This document shows positions 24,664 through 34,200 of a stretch of DNA of 64,000 nt, piece by piece (position 1 is the stretch's first letter; every line of letters begins with the position of its first letter). The stretch comes from Aggregatilineales bacterium. Lineage in GTDB: Bacteria; Chloroflexota; Anaerolineae; Aggregatilineales; Phototrophicaceae. Position numbers and translations under genes: made by a program. Below the pieces are notes generated by a model, which saw only the letters and a program-made list of their open reading frames with translations, was not told the origin of the DNA and searched no databases. The stretch covers positions 29,054-93,053 of the forward strand of contig JAUQWZ010000042.1 of assembly GCA_030834905.1 (NCBI GenBank), read 5' to 3'.

Positions 24664-25965
24664 TTATTCCTGCGGATGCTCCGCCCAGTATTCCGCCGTC
24701 TGAGTTGCCATCATTTCGACGTACTCGTCTGGCGTCACGCTACCTTGCCACAGGCTGACGTAATTCGGGTAGAGGACCGTATTCAGGTACTCGCTGTACA
24801 GCGATGCGACGTGATCCACGTCGCCATAGGTCGAAGTCGCTGCCGACGCCGCTGCTGAGGCGTCCGCGATAATGGGATTCCACTCGATGTAAAGGTTGGT
24901 CACACCAACCAGCGACTCGTCGGTAAACTTCTGCTGAATTTCGTCGGACATGATGTAGCGCAGGAAGTCGAACGCCTCGTCGGGATGGGCAGTGTCCTTG
25001 TTGATCATGAACGACAGCAGCAGGGCGTTTACGTCGGTGACAGATCCTTCGCCACCTTCAATCGCCGGGAAGCTGAAACCGCCCCACTGGAAATCGGGAT
25101 CGGTTGCGTTTTGCAGCTCAACCGGCAGCCACGAACCAACCAGTTCCATGGCGGCAGTTCCGAACGCCAGCGTGTTCTGACCCTGGGGCCAAACGTAGCC
25201 GACGGTTTCTGGCGGGACGCAGCCATTATCCCACAGTTGGCGCGTCTTCTGGGCAGCATCCAGCACTGCCGGGTCGCGCCACATTTCGCCGGTTGGGTCT
25301 GCCGCTGCCTGGCGCAGCCAGCCGGGTCCCTTGATGCGTGCCAGTAGTTCGGTCAGGTAGAATGCTGCGTAACCGGGTTCGTTGCCTTCCGCCGCGATTG
25401 GCGCATAACCTTCGGCATTCAGCGCGTCACATGCCGCCAGCAGGTCATCCCACGTCTGCGGCACTTCGATACCAACCTCTTCAAAAACGCGCTTGTCATA
25501 CCAGAACTGAACGGTGTTATAGATGTAGGGAATCTGGTAAATGTTGCCATCGACCGCGAACATATTGAGCGTGTTCGGCAGGAAGACATCAGCCAGCGGT
25601 TCCTCGTGGTCAAGCGCTGGCTCCTGTAGATAGTCGTTCAGCGGCAGCGCGAAGCCCTCTTTCATCAAGCCGCCCGCGATCTGGTCGGCGTCCTGATCCA
25701 TCAGGTCAATAACCTGGGCGCCGCCGCTGAGCGCGGTACGAACCAATGTCTGATTCTGGCGACCATTCCAGACGGCTTCGATATTGATGTGGGGATTAGC
25801 TGCTTCAAAGTTGGCAATCGCATCCTGAATAACTCGTGCCTGACCTTCGGTTTCATTCCACATCGACCAGTACACGAGCGTCACCGGATCCTGCGCGTTG
25901 ACAATGCTGAAGGATAGCAGCAGGACCAAACTGAGTATCAAACCGATCATGACGGACTTTTTCAT
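24664..25965 (-). CDS. Extracellular sugar-binding protein of a CUT1 ABC importer
   Basis: The 433-residue protein has a signal peptide (MKKSVMIGLILSLVLLLSFS, cleavage near VNAQD) without a lipobox cysteine. The mature part opens VTLVYWSMWNETEGQARVIQ, typical of family 1 sugar-binding proteins (SBP_bac_1). The sugar cannot be read from the sequence. The neighbouring SIS isomerases and DUF5107 protein suggest an amino sugar or other aldose/ketose that is phosphorylated after entry. Confidence 0.87.
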   Translation of the reverse strand: MKKSVMIGLILSLVLLLSFSIVNAQDPVTLVYWSMWNETEGQARVIQDAIANFEAANPHINIEAVWNGRQNQTLVRTALSGGAQVIDLMDQDADQIAGGLMKEGFALPLNDYLQEPALDHEEPLADVFLPNTLNMFAVDGNIYQIPYIYNTVQFWYDKRVFEEVGIEVPQTWDDLLAACDALNAEGYAPIAAEGNEPGYAAFYLTELLARIKGPGWLRQAAADPTGEMWRDPAVLDAAQKTRQLWDNGCVPPETVGYVWPQGQNTLAFGTAAMELVGSWLPVELQNATDPDFQWGGFSFPAIEGGEGSVTDVNALLLSFMINKDTAHPDEAFDFLRYIMSDEIQQKFTDESLVGVTNLYIEWNPIIADASAAASAATSTYGDVDHVASLYSEYLNTVLYPNYVSLWQGSVTPDEYVEMMATQTAEYWAEHPQE

Positions 25966-26066
25966 CTGAGTAACTCCTCAAGAACATAATATTGAAACAC
26001 ACGACTTCGCTGCTGATTATGCCATCGACCTCCTTTACGTGGGTGCGACATGTTGTGACCTGCGGG

Positions 26067-27140
26067 TTACGTCATCGACTTATCGAGTGAGATGACGAAC
26101 TCAAGGTTAGCAGGCTGATCGGGATTTTGACCGTTTGAAAGCGCGCGATAATATGCCATCAACTGCAATATTGGCAGGTAGGCAACAGGACGCGCCCAGG
26201 ATGGCAGGTTGGACGACAGCGACACAAAATGCGGCGTGCTCGCCAGTCCTAAGCCGTAATCCTGTTCGGCAATGGCGAGCGTCTGCGCGCCGCGCGCTCG
26301 CATGTCACGCAGCACCGCTGCCTCCTGCGCGGGCGCTTCGTCGGACAGAAGTGCGACCACCAGCGCGCGCTCATCGACCATCGACATTGGACCGTGACGG
26401 AACTCCAGTACGTGGAAGGCTTCGCTGTACGAGAGCGACATTTCCTTCATCTTCAGCATTGCCTCGCAGGCGATTCCATAAAGGGAACCTGAACCGAGGA
26501 AAAAGAAACGCTCAATCCGGCGATCAGTACCAAGCTGGCGCGCCAGATCATGATAGCCATCCAGCAGGGCTGCCGCCGTCGAACCAAGCCGCGATACAGC
26601 CGACAGATCATCACGTCCAGCCAGAACCGCCGCCAGCGCCTCAATCACGATCAACATGCTGGCGAATGAACGGGTCTGCGCCAGACTCTGTTCCTGCGCT
26701 TCGGGAATGACAAAGGTCAGGTCGGCTTGTGTTGAAAGGCTGCTGTCGCCGTAGCAGGTGACATTCACCGTCGGGCTGCCGGTGCGCTGGCGAAACACAC
26801 GAACTGCTTCCAGCGTCTCGGTGGTTTCACCGGAGCGCGAGACGGTAATCAGGAGAGGATTGGTGTTCGGAAGGAAGACCACTTCAGGATACAGCGCGAT
26901 CTCCGAACCCGGATACGCCCGCGCGTTTACTCCCAGAAGCTGCTGAAACAGCGCTGCGCCAACCTGCGCCAGGTAATAAGTCGAGCCGCAGCCTGTAAAG
27001 ATGACCCGATCAAATTGGTGTTCGGAGTAGAGCTTTTTGAAAGCGTCCACCTGCCTATGAAAAGCATCGACCGCTTTCCCCCACACTACTGGCTGACTGG
27101 TGATTTCCGCCAGGCTGTACGCGCCTCGTTCGACAGTCAT
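26067..27140 (-). CDS. SIS-domain sugar-phosphate isomerase/deaminase, paralogue 1
   Basis: The 357-residue protein contains two SIS domains, as in the isomerase half of GlmS, AgaS or FrlB, without a glutaminase domain. The first SIS core has FTGCGSTYYLAQVGAALFQQ and ITVSRSGETTET, the second GSGSLYGIACEAMLKMKEMS and EFRHGPMSMVDE. Such enzymes act on sugar 6-phosphates, often removing or moving an amino group. The ATG at 27140 has GGAAAGG ahead of it. It is related to the protein at 28614-29681, and together they bracket a divergent amidohydrolase. Confidence 0.85.
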   Translation of the reverse strand: MTVERGAYSLAEITSQPVVWGKAVDAFHRQVDAFKKLYSEHQFDRVIFTGCGSTYYLAQVGAALFQQLLGVNARAYPGSEIALYPEVVFLPNTNPLLITVSRSGETTETLEAVRVFRQRTGSPTVNVTCYGDSSLSTQADLTFVIPEAQEQSLAQTRSFASMLIVIEALAAVLAGRDDLSAVSRLGSTAAALLDGYHDLARQLGTDRRIERFFFLGSGSLYGIACEAMLKMKEMSLSYSEAFHVLEFRHGPMSMVDERALVVALLSDEAPAQEAAVLRDMRARGAQTLAIAEQDYGLGLASTPHFVSLSSNLPSWARPVAYLPILQLMAYYRALSNGQNPDQPANLEFVISLDKSMT

Positions 27141-27492
27141 ACGATACCTTTCCGGTTGCTGCCTCCCGAACCTATATCGCAGCAGGTGCATTGTTGAAAG
27201 CAGGGACGCGCGGATCGTTTCGGCGCGCGGCTGCGAGTGATTTCAGGTCACATTGTCTAAATAATAGTGAAATTTCCGATGGTCGTCAATCACAAACACT
27301 GGCAAAACTGCACAAATGCGCAGAATCGCGCGTGCATTAGCCGTCAAATTGTGATTGAATATGATTAACTTTGACGTATACAGGCAGGTATGATTCGCTG
27401 CCGGGCGGCAGAAATTGGCGCATCTTTCGATAAAAATGAGCGAACCAACGGGAACCTGATCACCCACTCCAATTTAGAAAGGAATAATCAGA
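27141..27492. promoter_or_regulatory. Divergent control region between SIS isomerase and amidohydrolase
   Basis: No gene is seen in this 352-bp AT-richer stretch. A perfect 10-bp inverted repeat TCAATCACAA (27286-27295) / TTGTGATTGA (27349-27358), separated by 53 bp, stands in the middle. A GTATACA-GGCAG-GTAT sequence at about 27376-27391 resembles the candidate GntR operator at 137-158. Both may be regulator sites for the divergent sugar genes; this is inference. Confidence 0.5.
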
Positions 27493-28572
27493 ATGGCAGT
27501 TATTCATCGCGATACGGAAGCTCCCCCCTTACTTCTGACCGACTTCAAGCCAAAATCGAAGCTGGTCACCCGCGAGACGGTGGTTGAGCGCCCGCGCTTT
27601 CCGGTCATCGACGCGCACAACCATCTCTCGCTGGAAGGCTTTGGCGGCTGGGACAAACGCCCGGTATCCGAACTGCTGGATATCTTTGACCGAGCCGACG
27701 TGCGCGTATACGTTGATCTCGACGGCGGCTGGGGCGAAGACATCCTGGAATCGCACCTCGACCATTTCAAGTCTGCCGCGCCGGAACGGTTCCGTGTGTT
27801 TGGCGGCGTCGATTGGACGAAGTGGGAAGAACAGGGAGATCGCTTTCCCGAATGGGCAGCTAACCGCCTGCGCAAACAGGCAGAACGCGGCGCGGAAGGT
27901 CTGAAAATCTGGAAGATGCTAGGGCTGACGGTTCACGACCACAAGGGGCATCTGGTAGCAGTTGACGATGCGCGGCTCGATCCCATCTGGGCGGTAGCGG
28001 GCGAACTGAAGCTGCCGGTCACGATCCATATTGCCGATCCGGTCGCCTTCTTTGACCCGGTTGATGGCAATAACGAGCGATGGGAAGAACTGCACGATCA
28101 CGTTGACTGGCAGTTCCCAAGCCCGCCGTTCCCCAGCTTCAGAACGGTGGTAGACGGGCTTGCCAATGTGGTCGCGCGCCATCCTGAGACAACTTTCGTC
28201 GGCGCGCATCTCGGCTGTTACGCCGAAAATCTGCAATGGGTCGGTGATGTCCTTGACCGCTGCCCGAATTTCTACGTCGATATCAGCGAGCGCATTGGCG
28301 AGCTAGGACGCCAGCCCTATACTGCCCGCCGCTTCTTCCTCAAGTATGCTGACCGCATCCTGTTCGGGACTGATCGCGCGCCGGAAGAATACATCTACCC
28401 GACCTACTACCGCTTCCTTGAGACTGACGACGAGTATTTCGACTATGGCATCGAGGAGATCCCGCGTCAGGGGCGCTGGCGCATCTGCGGGCTTTACTTG
28501 CCCGACGACGTGCTGGAGAAGGTTTATTACCGCAATGCCGCCCGCGTGATGTTAGGTCAAACGGACGGCTAA
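27493..28572 (+). CDS. Amidohydrolase family (Amidohydro_2) TIM-barrel protein
   Basis: The 359-residue protein belongs to the metal-dependent amidohydrolase-2 group. Visible ligands are D-A-H-N-H in VIDAHNHLSLEG, a central histidine in LPVTIHIADP, FVGAHLGCYAE, and a C-terminal aspartate in ILFGTDRAP. Members hydrolyse or decarboxylate cyclic acids and lactones; the substrate is not evident. It is the only plus-strand gene among the sugar genes and is divergent from the SIS isomerase gene. The ATG has AAAGGAATAATCAGA ahead of it. A lactonase role in sugar-acid metabolism is possible. Confidence 0.82.
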   Translation: MAVIHRDTEAPPLLLTDFKPKSKLVTRETVVERPRFPVIDAHNHLSLEGFGGWDKRPVSELLDIFDRADVRVYVDLDGGWGEDILESHLDHFKSAAPERFRVFGGVDWTKWEEQGDRFPEWAANRLRKQAERGAEGLKIWKMLGLTVHDHKGHLVAVDDARLDPIWAVAGELKLPVTIHIADPVAFFDPVDGNNERWEELHDHVDWQFPSPPFPSFRTVVDGLANVVARHPETTFVGAHLGCYAENLQWVGDVLDRCPNFYVDISERIGELGRQPYTARRFFLKYADRILFGTDRAPEEYIYPTYYRFLETDDEYFDYGIEEIPRQGRWRICGLYLPDDVLEKVYYRNAARVMLGQTDG

Positions 28573-28613
28573 ACGCCGTGATAGATCAAGACCCGCGCGT
28601 TCGACCAACGGTT

Positions 28614-29681
28614 TCAGGCTTCTTTTGTGTCCTGAGGCTCCGAATCGCGCGGGTCAAAGGGCAGATTGTCCGGATCAAAGCCGCGCTGAATCGCCTGATG
28701 CCAGCCGAGCATTTGCAGCGGGGGCAGGTAAAGGATGGTTCGTCCCCACTCCGGCACGCCCGATTCCAGGGTGATGACGTCGTCGAGTTCGCTTAAACGC
28801 CCATCCCGGTTGGTTTCAGCCAGCGCCAGCACTCTTGCCCGCCGCTGGCGCAGCGAGCCGAGTGCGCGCGCCTCTTCCTCGTAGGCGCTGTCCGAAACCA
28901 GTCCTACAATGACCGTGTTAGCGTCCGCCGCGTAACGGGGACCGTGAAGATACTCCAATACGTGGTAGCCGACGCTCAGTATCCGCGACATCTCGGTCAT
29001 CTTCAGCATCGCTTCGCAGGCAAGACCATACTGCGCGCCCGACCCCAGAAAGGCAAACTGGTTGATCGACAGGTCTTGCCCCAGCTTGTGGCTGACGGCT
29101 TCCGACCGATCCATCAACTGTTCGAGCGCCGCCGGAAGCGCCTTCATCTGCCGCCAGTCCTGACGGGCGAGGACCGCCGCGAGTCCGGCAATGATCACCG
29201 CCATGCTGCTGAATGAACGGGTTTGCACCCGGCTTTGCTCCTGCGCGGAATCGATAGCCAGCAGCATGTCTGCTGCCTGCGCCAGCGGACTCTGGCTGTC
29301 ACAGGTCACGACGGCGATGCTGCCAGCGCCATACTGCCGAAACAGCCGCGCCGCTTCGACGGTTTCCCGCGTTGTGCCCGAACGGGACACGCAGATCAGC
29401 AGCGTCTTTCGCTGGCGGCTGAAGTTTGCTTCGGGAAACAGCATCAGTTCCGATGCCGAAGAGGCGCGGGCGGGTATTCCCGTCGCCTGCCGCAGCAGCG
29501 CCGCGCCGATGACGCCCAGATAATAGGTTGAGCCGCAGCCGGTCAGCAGCACCTCATCAAACGCGCCCGCAGACCAGAAGCGGAGCGCTTCATCCGCGCG
29601 CTGTTCGACCAGCTCCAGTGCTTCTGTCCACAGCCGAGGCTGGCTTCTGATTTCAGCCAGCGTGATTTCACCACGCGCCAT
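28614..29681 (-). CDS. SIS-domain sugar-phosphate isomerase/deaminase, paralogue 2
   Basis: The 355-residue double-SIS protein parallels the one at 26067-27140 motif for motif: LLTGCGSTYYLGVIGAALLR, ICVSRSGTTRETVEA, GSGAQYGLACEAMLKMTEMS and LEYLHGPRYAADAN. It is the last gene of the uronate operon, 26 nt after uxuA. Having two diverged copies in adjacent operons suggests different sugar-phosphate substrates. The ATG at 29681 has AAGGA 8 nt upstream; the longer frame from 29906 lies within uxuA. Confidence 0.84.
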   Translation of the reverse strand: MARGEITLAEIRSQPRLWTEALELVEQRADEALRFWSAGAFDEVLLTGCGSTYYLGVIGAALLRQATGIPARASSASELMLFPEANFSRQRKTLLICVSRSGTTRETVEAARLFRQYGAGSIAVVTCDSQSPLAQAADMLLAIDSAQEQSRVQTRSFSSMAVIIAGLAAVLARQDWRQMKALPAALEQLMDRSEAVSHKLGQDLSINQFAFLGSGAQYGLACEAMLKMTEMSRILSVGYHVLEYLHGPRYAADANTVIVGLVSDSAYEEEARALGSLRQRRARVLALAETNRDGRLSELDDVITLESGVPEWGRTILYLPPLQMLGWHQAIQRGFDPDNLPFDPRDSEPQDTKEA

Positions 29682-29707
29682 AATTCTGTTCCTTATCAAT
29701 AGAAGGC

Positions 29708-30754
29708 TTATACTGCCTTTGCCTGCCGTATCCCCTGATACAGTCCATGCAGGTACATCGCGCCAAGCGCCCGGTCGTACAGCCCATAGCCGACACGCCC
29801 GATTGTTTCGCCCCAGATGGCGCGTCCGTGATCGGGGCGGGCAGGTCCGGTATAGCCGATTTCCACCAGCGCCGCCATGACCGCCGCCATATCGATGCTG
29901 CCGCATTCTGACGGATGAGCCACCTCGTAGAATTCTTTATCGCCGGTGACCATGACGTTCCGCATGTGGACGAAATTGATGCGCCCGGCGAACTGTCTCA
30001 CCATTGCCGGAAGGTCATTTGACAGGGCAGCGCCGAGCGAGCCGGTACAAAAGGTGATGCCGTGATGCGGGCTGTCTACCACGTCCAGAATACGCTGAAT
30101 CGATTCCGCATCCTTAACGATACGCGGGATGCCGAACATCGACCAGGGCGGATCGTCGGGATGGACGGCGAGAAACACGCCAGCCGATTCCGCCACCGGC
30201 ACGATGCAGCGCAGAAAATAGGCATAGTTCTCGTGCATCTCGTCTTCGCCAATGTGGGCATACTGGTTGACCGCTTCCTGAAACACATCACCCGAAAGCG
30301 CGCTGCGCCAGGCGGTCCGCGCTTCAAAGCCCTGGCTCACATCATATTTGAGGATGTCACTGTAACTGTAGGCGCTGACAAACGAGCCGTCGGGAAGACT
30401 CTTCCTGAGGTCGGTACGCATCCAGCCCAGAACCGGCATGAAATTGTAGCACAGGGTCTTGATGCCAGCTTTGCCCATATTTTCAATGCTGCGGGCAAAC
30501 GTCTCGATGAACCGGTCGCGCTCCGGCAGCCCGACCTTGATCGTCTCGTGAACCGGAATGCTTTCGATGACTTCGAGCGTCAGCCCGAAAGATTCGACAC
30601 GCTCTCGCAGCGTCTCAAGGCGTTCCAGCGACCAGAGTTCCCCGATAGGGATGTCCTCAAAATCGCTGCCAACGCCGACGAGACAGGGAACCTGTCGGAT
30701 TTGATCGAGGCGAACGGTATCAGATTCGCCAAACCAGTGCATGATGAGCTTCAT
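29708..30754 (-). CDS. uxuA: Mannonate dehydratase
   Basis: The 348-residue enzyme converts D-mannonate to 2-keto-3-deoxygluconate in the glucuronate branch of hexuronate breakdown. Family features are the MHWFGESDTVRLDQIRQVPC opening, FMPVLGWMRTDL, VHPDDPPWSMFGIPRIV, TFCTGSLGA, HMRNV and the C-terminal RPDHGRAIWGE. The Cys and His residues in these motifs bind Mn2+ or Fe2+ in known UxuA enzymes. The gene stands between a cupin and a SIS-domain gene. The reductases that make mannonate (UxuB) are not in the window. Confidence 0.94.
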   Translation of the reverse strand: MKLIMHWFGESDTVRLDQIRQVPCLVGVGSDFEDIPIGELWSLERLETLRERVESFGLTLEVIESIPVHETIKVGLPERDRFIETFARSIENMGKAGIKTLCYNFMPVLGWMRTDLRKSLPDGSFVSAYSYSDILKYDVSQGFEARTAWRSALSGDVFQEAVNQYAHIGEDEMHENYAYFLRCIVPVAESAGVFLAVHPDDPPWSMFGIPRIVKDAESIQRILDVVDSPHHGITFCTGSLGAALSNDLPAMVRQFAGRINFVHMRNVMVTGDKEFYEVAHPSECGSIDMAAVMAALVEIGYTGPARPDHGRAIWGETIGRVGYGLYDRALGAMYLHGLYQGIRQAKAV

Positions 30755-30763
30755 GATCTGACC

Positions 30764-31120
30764 TCATTTGGGTTCTGTATCGGGGTCATTCAGGAAATCC
30801 TCTCGAATCGGGCTAAATGTATCGACCAGCCGCGCCGAGCGCGTCAGCAGTTGAATGGCGTGGGGCACGTCTGGCGGAACGGTGATCAGGTCGCCCGCTG
30901 AAAGCTCATGGGTTTCGTCACCGAGGAAAAAACGAACCTGTCCTTCAGCGACATAGGTGATCTGTTCATGGGGATGGCTGTGGGGCGCGTCGGGGTTGTC
31001 GCCAGGTCCATCGTTGAAATCGAACACGGCGACCATCAATCGCGCTCCGTGTGCCAGATAACGCTCGCGTCCGGGCGCAACCGCGTGACGTGGCGCATGG
31101 CGATTATAGACAACTGACAT
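30764..31120 (-). CDS. KdgF-like cupin protein
   Basis: The 118-residue single-domain cupin has the metal-binding set HSHPHEQITYVAEG and, after the second cupin motif, VPPDVPHAIQ. KdgF proteins convert the unsaturated uronate released by oligogalacturonate and alginate lyases into its linear keto form. The adjacent oligogalacturonate lyase gene makes this role likely. A sugar-sensing or generic cupin role cannot be excluded. Confidence 0.75.
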   Translation of the reverse strand: MSVVYNRHAPRHAVAPGRERYLAHGARLMVAVFDFNDGPGDNPDAPHSHPHEQITYVAEGQVRFFLGDETHELSAGDLITVPPDVPHAIQLLTRSARLVDTFSPIREDFLNDPDTEPK

Positions 31121-31157
31121 TTGGGACTTTTACCTCGCTTTTTGCTGATTTTTCCTG

Positions 31158-32339
31158 TCAGAATTCGAGTAAGTAAAGCTGAACACGCCCGCCGTGATCC
31201 GATGCGTAGAGGATGCGGCTGCCATCCCAATCCCAGGTTGGATGACAATGGCTGCTCTGCGTGTGCCAGGACGTTTTGTGGCTGCACAAGACCTGCTGCG
31301 TCGCCTGCTGCCCGGAAATATCGATCAGGACGAGGTTGTCCACATCGTCACCGACCAGCAGCGAATTATCAGGGTTGGCGTGGTAATGATTGCAGTAGAA
31401 CGGCATATCCAACTGGCGAACCAGATGACCATTTCTGTCCATCAATCCGATGAAAGGCGTCATCGCATTCTGGTTGACGGCGACCTCGGTGACGACAGCC
31501 TGGGTGCGATGCGAGGTGATCGTGCCATCGTGACCGGGACCGCGATTATCGAAGAACAGATAGCCAGCCTGCGTCCAGAATTCATGACCAATGGAATCCT
31601 GTTCGCTCTGCCGGAAGCAGGGACGCGCCTGGCGGGTGATAAAGTCGAGGAACCAGATACGCTGTGTCACCAGATTCCAGGGTCCCTCGTGACAGAACAT
31701 GCCGAGCGCCGGATCATCGGGTGAAAACTGGAAATGCCCGACCTGATGCGTATCCTTGAACACGTCGAACCAGCCGGAACCGTCGAGAAATGCCAGCGTG
31801 ATGCGCCCATCCTTGATGGCATAGTAGCGTTCCTTGAAGCCCGCGTAGTTTGCGCCGTGATAGTGGATTGGGTCCTGGCTGACTTCGTTGCGGCAGAAGG
31901 CAACATAACGGCGGTTGGCGGCGATTGAGGGAACGCTGGCTAATTGGAAAGCGCCGGTTTCTTCGTAAACAACGCGAGCTGTCCCGGTTTGCGAGTCAAG
32001 CGCTTTGACCTGTTTACCACTGGTGTAGGCGATCAACTGCGCATCCGGGGTTTTCGTCACTTCATGCGGCGAACTGACAACATCATCGGAAAGCTGCTCG
32101 ATGATTCCCGTGTCCAGATCCATACTGAATATGCTGTACTGCGGGTCTTCGTGAGGCGCGCGGTCGCTGCCGGATGCGCGATCCGATTGAAAGATAATCT
32201 CGTTTTTGCCGCGCACGAACGAGTTTTCCGTAAAATACATGTGGACGTTGTTACCGGTTGACGTAAGCTGCCTGATCGCGCGACCGGTTTGTGCGTCGGT
32301 GAACGTCCGAATCTCCGACTGCCACGTTTCCCCCTTCAT
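31158..32339 (-). CDS. ogl: Oligogalacturonate lyase (PL22 family)
   Basis: The 393-residue beta-propeller enzyme cleaves short oligogalacturonides to 5-keto-4-deoxyuronate in the cytoplasm. Signs are the opening GETWQSEIRTFTDAQTG and RQLTSTGNNVHMYFTE, repeated WD-like blades with FSPDDP, and the C-terminal SSHCHPTWDWDGSRILYASD segment with the histidines that bind manganese in the family. There is no signal peptide. It lies between the heparinase-like and cupin genes, which agrees with intracellular breakdown of imported oligouronides. Confidence 0.85.
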   Translation of the reverse strand: MKGETWQSEIRTFTDAQTGRAIRQLTSTGNNVHMYFTENSFVRGKNEIIFQSDRASGSDRAPHEDPQYSIFSMDLDTGIIEQLSDDVVSSPHEVTKTPDAQLIAYTSGKQVKALDSQTGTARVVYEETGAFQLASVPSIAANRRYVAFCRNEVSQDPIHYHGANYAGFKERYYAIKDGRITLAFLDGSGWFDVFKDTHQVGHFQFSPDDPALGMFCHEGPWNLVTQRIWFLDFITRQARPCFRQSEQDSIGHEFWTQAGYLFFDNRGPGHDGTITSHRTQAVVTEVAVNQNAMTPFIGLMDRNGHLVRQLDMPFYCNHYHANPDNSLLVGDDVDNLVLIDISGQQATQQVLCSHKTSWHTQSSHCHPTWDWDGSRILYASDHGGRVQLYLLEF

Positions 32340-32342
32340 CCT

Positions 32343-34187
32343 TCATTCCTTTGGCGTAATGTGCAGAGTAAATGTCGTACCGTGTACCGGCGTGAAGACG
32401 CGCTTGAGGACGCCGCTGCGCTCGTTATCGCGACACACCTGCGCCATGTCCTCAACGGCGAAGCGCGCGCCGTCCGCTTGCAGGGTGATGGCTGACCGTT
32501 CGCCGCTAATGGTGGCGGTGTCGCCGTCCACAGATACATCGTGCCAGGTGACAAACGACTCCTCAACCGGCAGCGATTCTCCTTGGAATGTGAATTCGTC
32601 ATGGATTTCCGCCGCGCCAGTCGCCAGTTCGAGCGACAGCGTCCGGCGGGCGCGGGTCAGCGCGGGCAGGTCATAGGCGGCGTGGAAGTCGATCACCGCG
32701 ATTTTGCGCCCGTCACGCTCCTCATGCTCGACAATCGTTCCGTGATACTGCTGTGTCCCGCCGAATTCCGGTCCCGGCTTCTGCATGTGCCCGCCAATAC
32801 GGGGGATATTGTGCAGGGAAGCATTGGTAAACGGATTATCATAGCGAGTCTGTCTGAAATAGGCTTTGCTGTATTTGCCGCGCCCCGCGTCGGGGATGAG
32901 ACTTTCGCCATCAACGTGATAGACGAAGCTGGCAATATCGACGTGACTGTGATGCCCGTCGGTATGACCGGCAGCTACCGCCAGAATGTGGGGCTTATCG
33001 TCCACAAGACAAACCATCTTGACGACGCCAACCGTCGGCAGGACGTAATCCTGTGGAGGCGGCAGGTCATAATGCTTCGCATCCCACCACGCTAATTGGC
33101 GTAACATCACCGGCAGCTTGGCAATGGAATAGCTGTGTTCGTCCGGTTTGGTGCTGCTGCCGACGAGCGCCCGCAGTTCGCGGATGCCTGTCCGTTCGGC
33201 GATGCGCTGCACAATACCCGCCGGAAGGTCTACCGTATCGGGCGCGTCGCCAAAGTTCAGATACATCGGCGGCTTGAGCGCCATTCCCACCGGGTAGTGG
33301 GCAATCGCTTTCATGCGCTCTGTGCCTAACAGATCGAGTTTGCCGCCGGTGCGCTCGCGCAGATATTCGGCGACGATGGTGTAGTACATCAGACCATACG
33401 CCCAGTAGCCCACGCCTTCAATACTGCCGCCGTCGGCTTCAAAGCCGGTTTCGATATAGGCGTCAAACCCTTCCAGCACCATCGACAGGGCTTCCGCCAG
33501 CGTTGGCAGATCGTTTTCGAGATACAGGAAGGCGAGTCCAATGCTGCCATTGCAGACGCCGTTCCAGTTGAGCGCACCTTTGAACCACCAGTGATCGCGT
33601 CCATAGGCGAGATATGGCTTGAAAATGTGTCGCTCAACTTCCTGGCGCACACGCTGGCGCACTTCGGGCGCGATCTCGTCTCCCACCAGCGCGATGGTTT
33701 CCGCCAGAATTGCCCCTGTTTCAGCGGCGAACAGGTCAATGCTGTCGGGTTCGCGCGTCAGCGAGGTATGCGCCCCCAGCGGGTGCGCGCGCACGACAGG
33801 CGGATTGATGTCCCAGTAATCGGGTCCCTGTTCCTCGTGCGCGGGGACAACCCACGACGTTTCCTCGCAGATTGCCCAGAGAATATTCTGGATCGGGTCG
33901 AGCATGGCGGCATCGCCCATGATGTATTCGACCAGGGCGCGGGTGAGCATGGCGCGGCGCAAAAAGTAGGGGTTCTGAAAGTTCGGGCGTTCGCCCGTGT
34001 GCTCAAATTCGCGATACATACTGTAGGTCAGCAGGGGAATATCGCCGATATCCGGGACGATGGCGCGCATCGTCGCCAGCATCGACGGCGTGACCGGCGC
34101 ATGACGTATTTGTTGGCGCAGGTCAGTGACCGGCGACGGATTCGCCAGCCACTGCCTGATCTGTTCGATGGACGGACGGACGTTCAT
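32343..34187 (-). CDS. Heparinase II/III-like polysaccharide lyase, cytoplasmic
   Basis: The 614-residue protein has an alpha/alpha-toroid N-terminal part with WWFKGALNWNGVCNGSIG, DGGSIEGVGYWAYGLMYY, and a beta-sheet C-terminal part with GHTDGHHSHVDIASFVYHVD and GESLIPDAGRGKYSK. These match heparinase II/III-family lyases, including alginate and heparin oligosaccharide lyases. No signal peptide is present, so it should act on imported oligosaccharides. The ATG at 34187 lies 14 nt after the stop of the upstream ATPase gene. The uronate-containing substrate is not fixed. Confidence 0.83.
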   Translation of the reverse strand: MNVRPSIEQIRQWLANPSPVTDLRQQIRHAPVTPSMLATMRAIVPDIGDIPLLTYSMYREFEHTGERPNFQNPYFLRRAMLTRALVEYIMGDAAMLDPIQNILWAICEETSWVVPAHEEQGPDYWDINPPVVRAHPLGAHTSLTREPDSIDLFAAETGAILAETIALVGDEIAPEVRQRVRQEVERHIFKPYLAYGRDHWWFKGALNWNGVCNGSIGLAFLYLENDLPTLAEALSMVLEGFDAYIETGFEADGGSIEGVGYWAYGLMYYTIVAEYLRERTGGKLDLLGTERMKAIAHYPVGMALKPPMYLNFGDAPDTVDLPAGIVQRIAERTGIRELRALVGSSTKPDEHSYSIAKLPVMLRQLAWWDAKHYDLPPPQDYVLPTVGVVKMVCLVDDKPHILAVAAGHTDGHHSHVDIASFVYHVDGESLIPDAGRGKYSKAYFRQTRYDNPFTNASLHNIPRIGGHMQKPGPEFGGTQQYHGTIVEHEERDGRKIAVIDFHAAYDLPALTRARRTLSLELATGAAEIHDEFTFQGESLPVEESFVTWHDVSVDGDTATISGERSAITLQADGARFAVEDMAQVCRDNERSGVLKRVFTPVHGTTFTLHITPKE

Positions 34188-34200
34188 TTTAGGGTAGACC

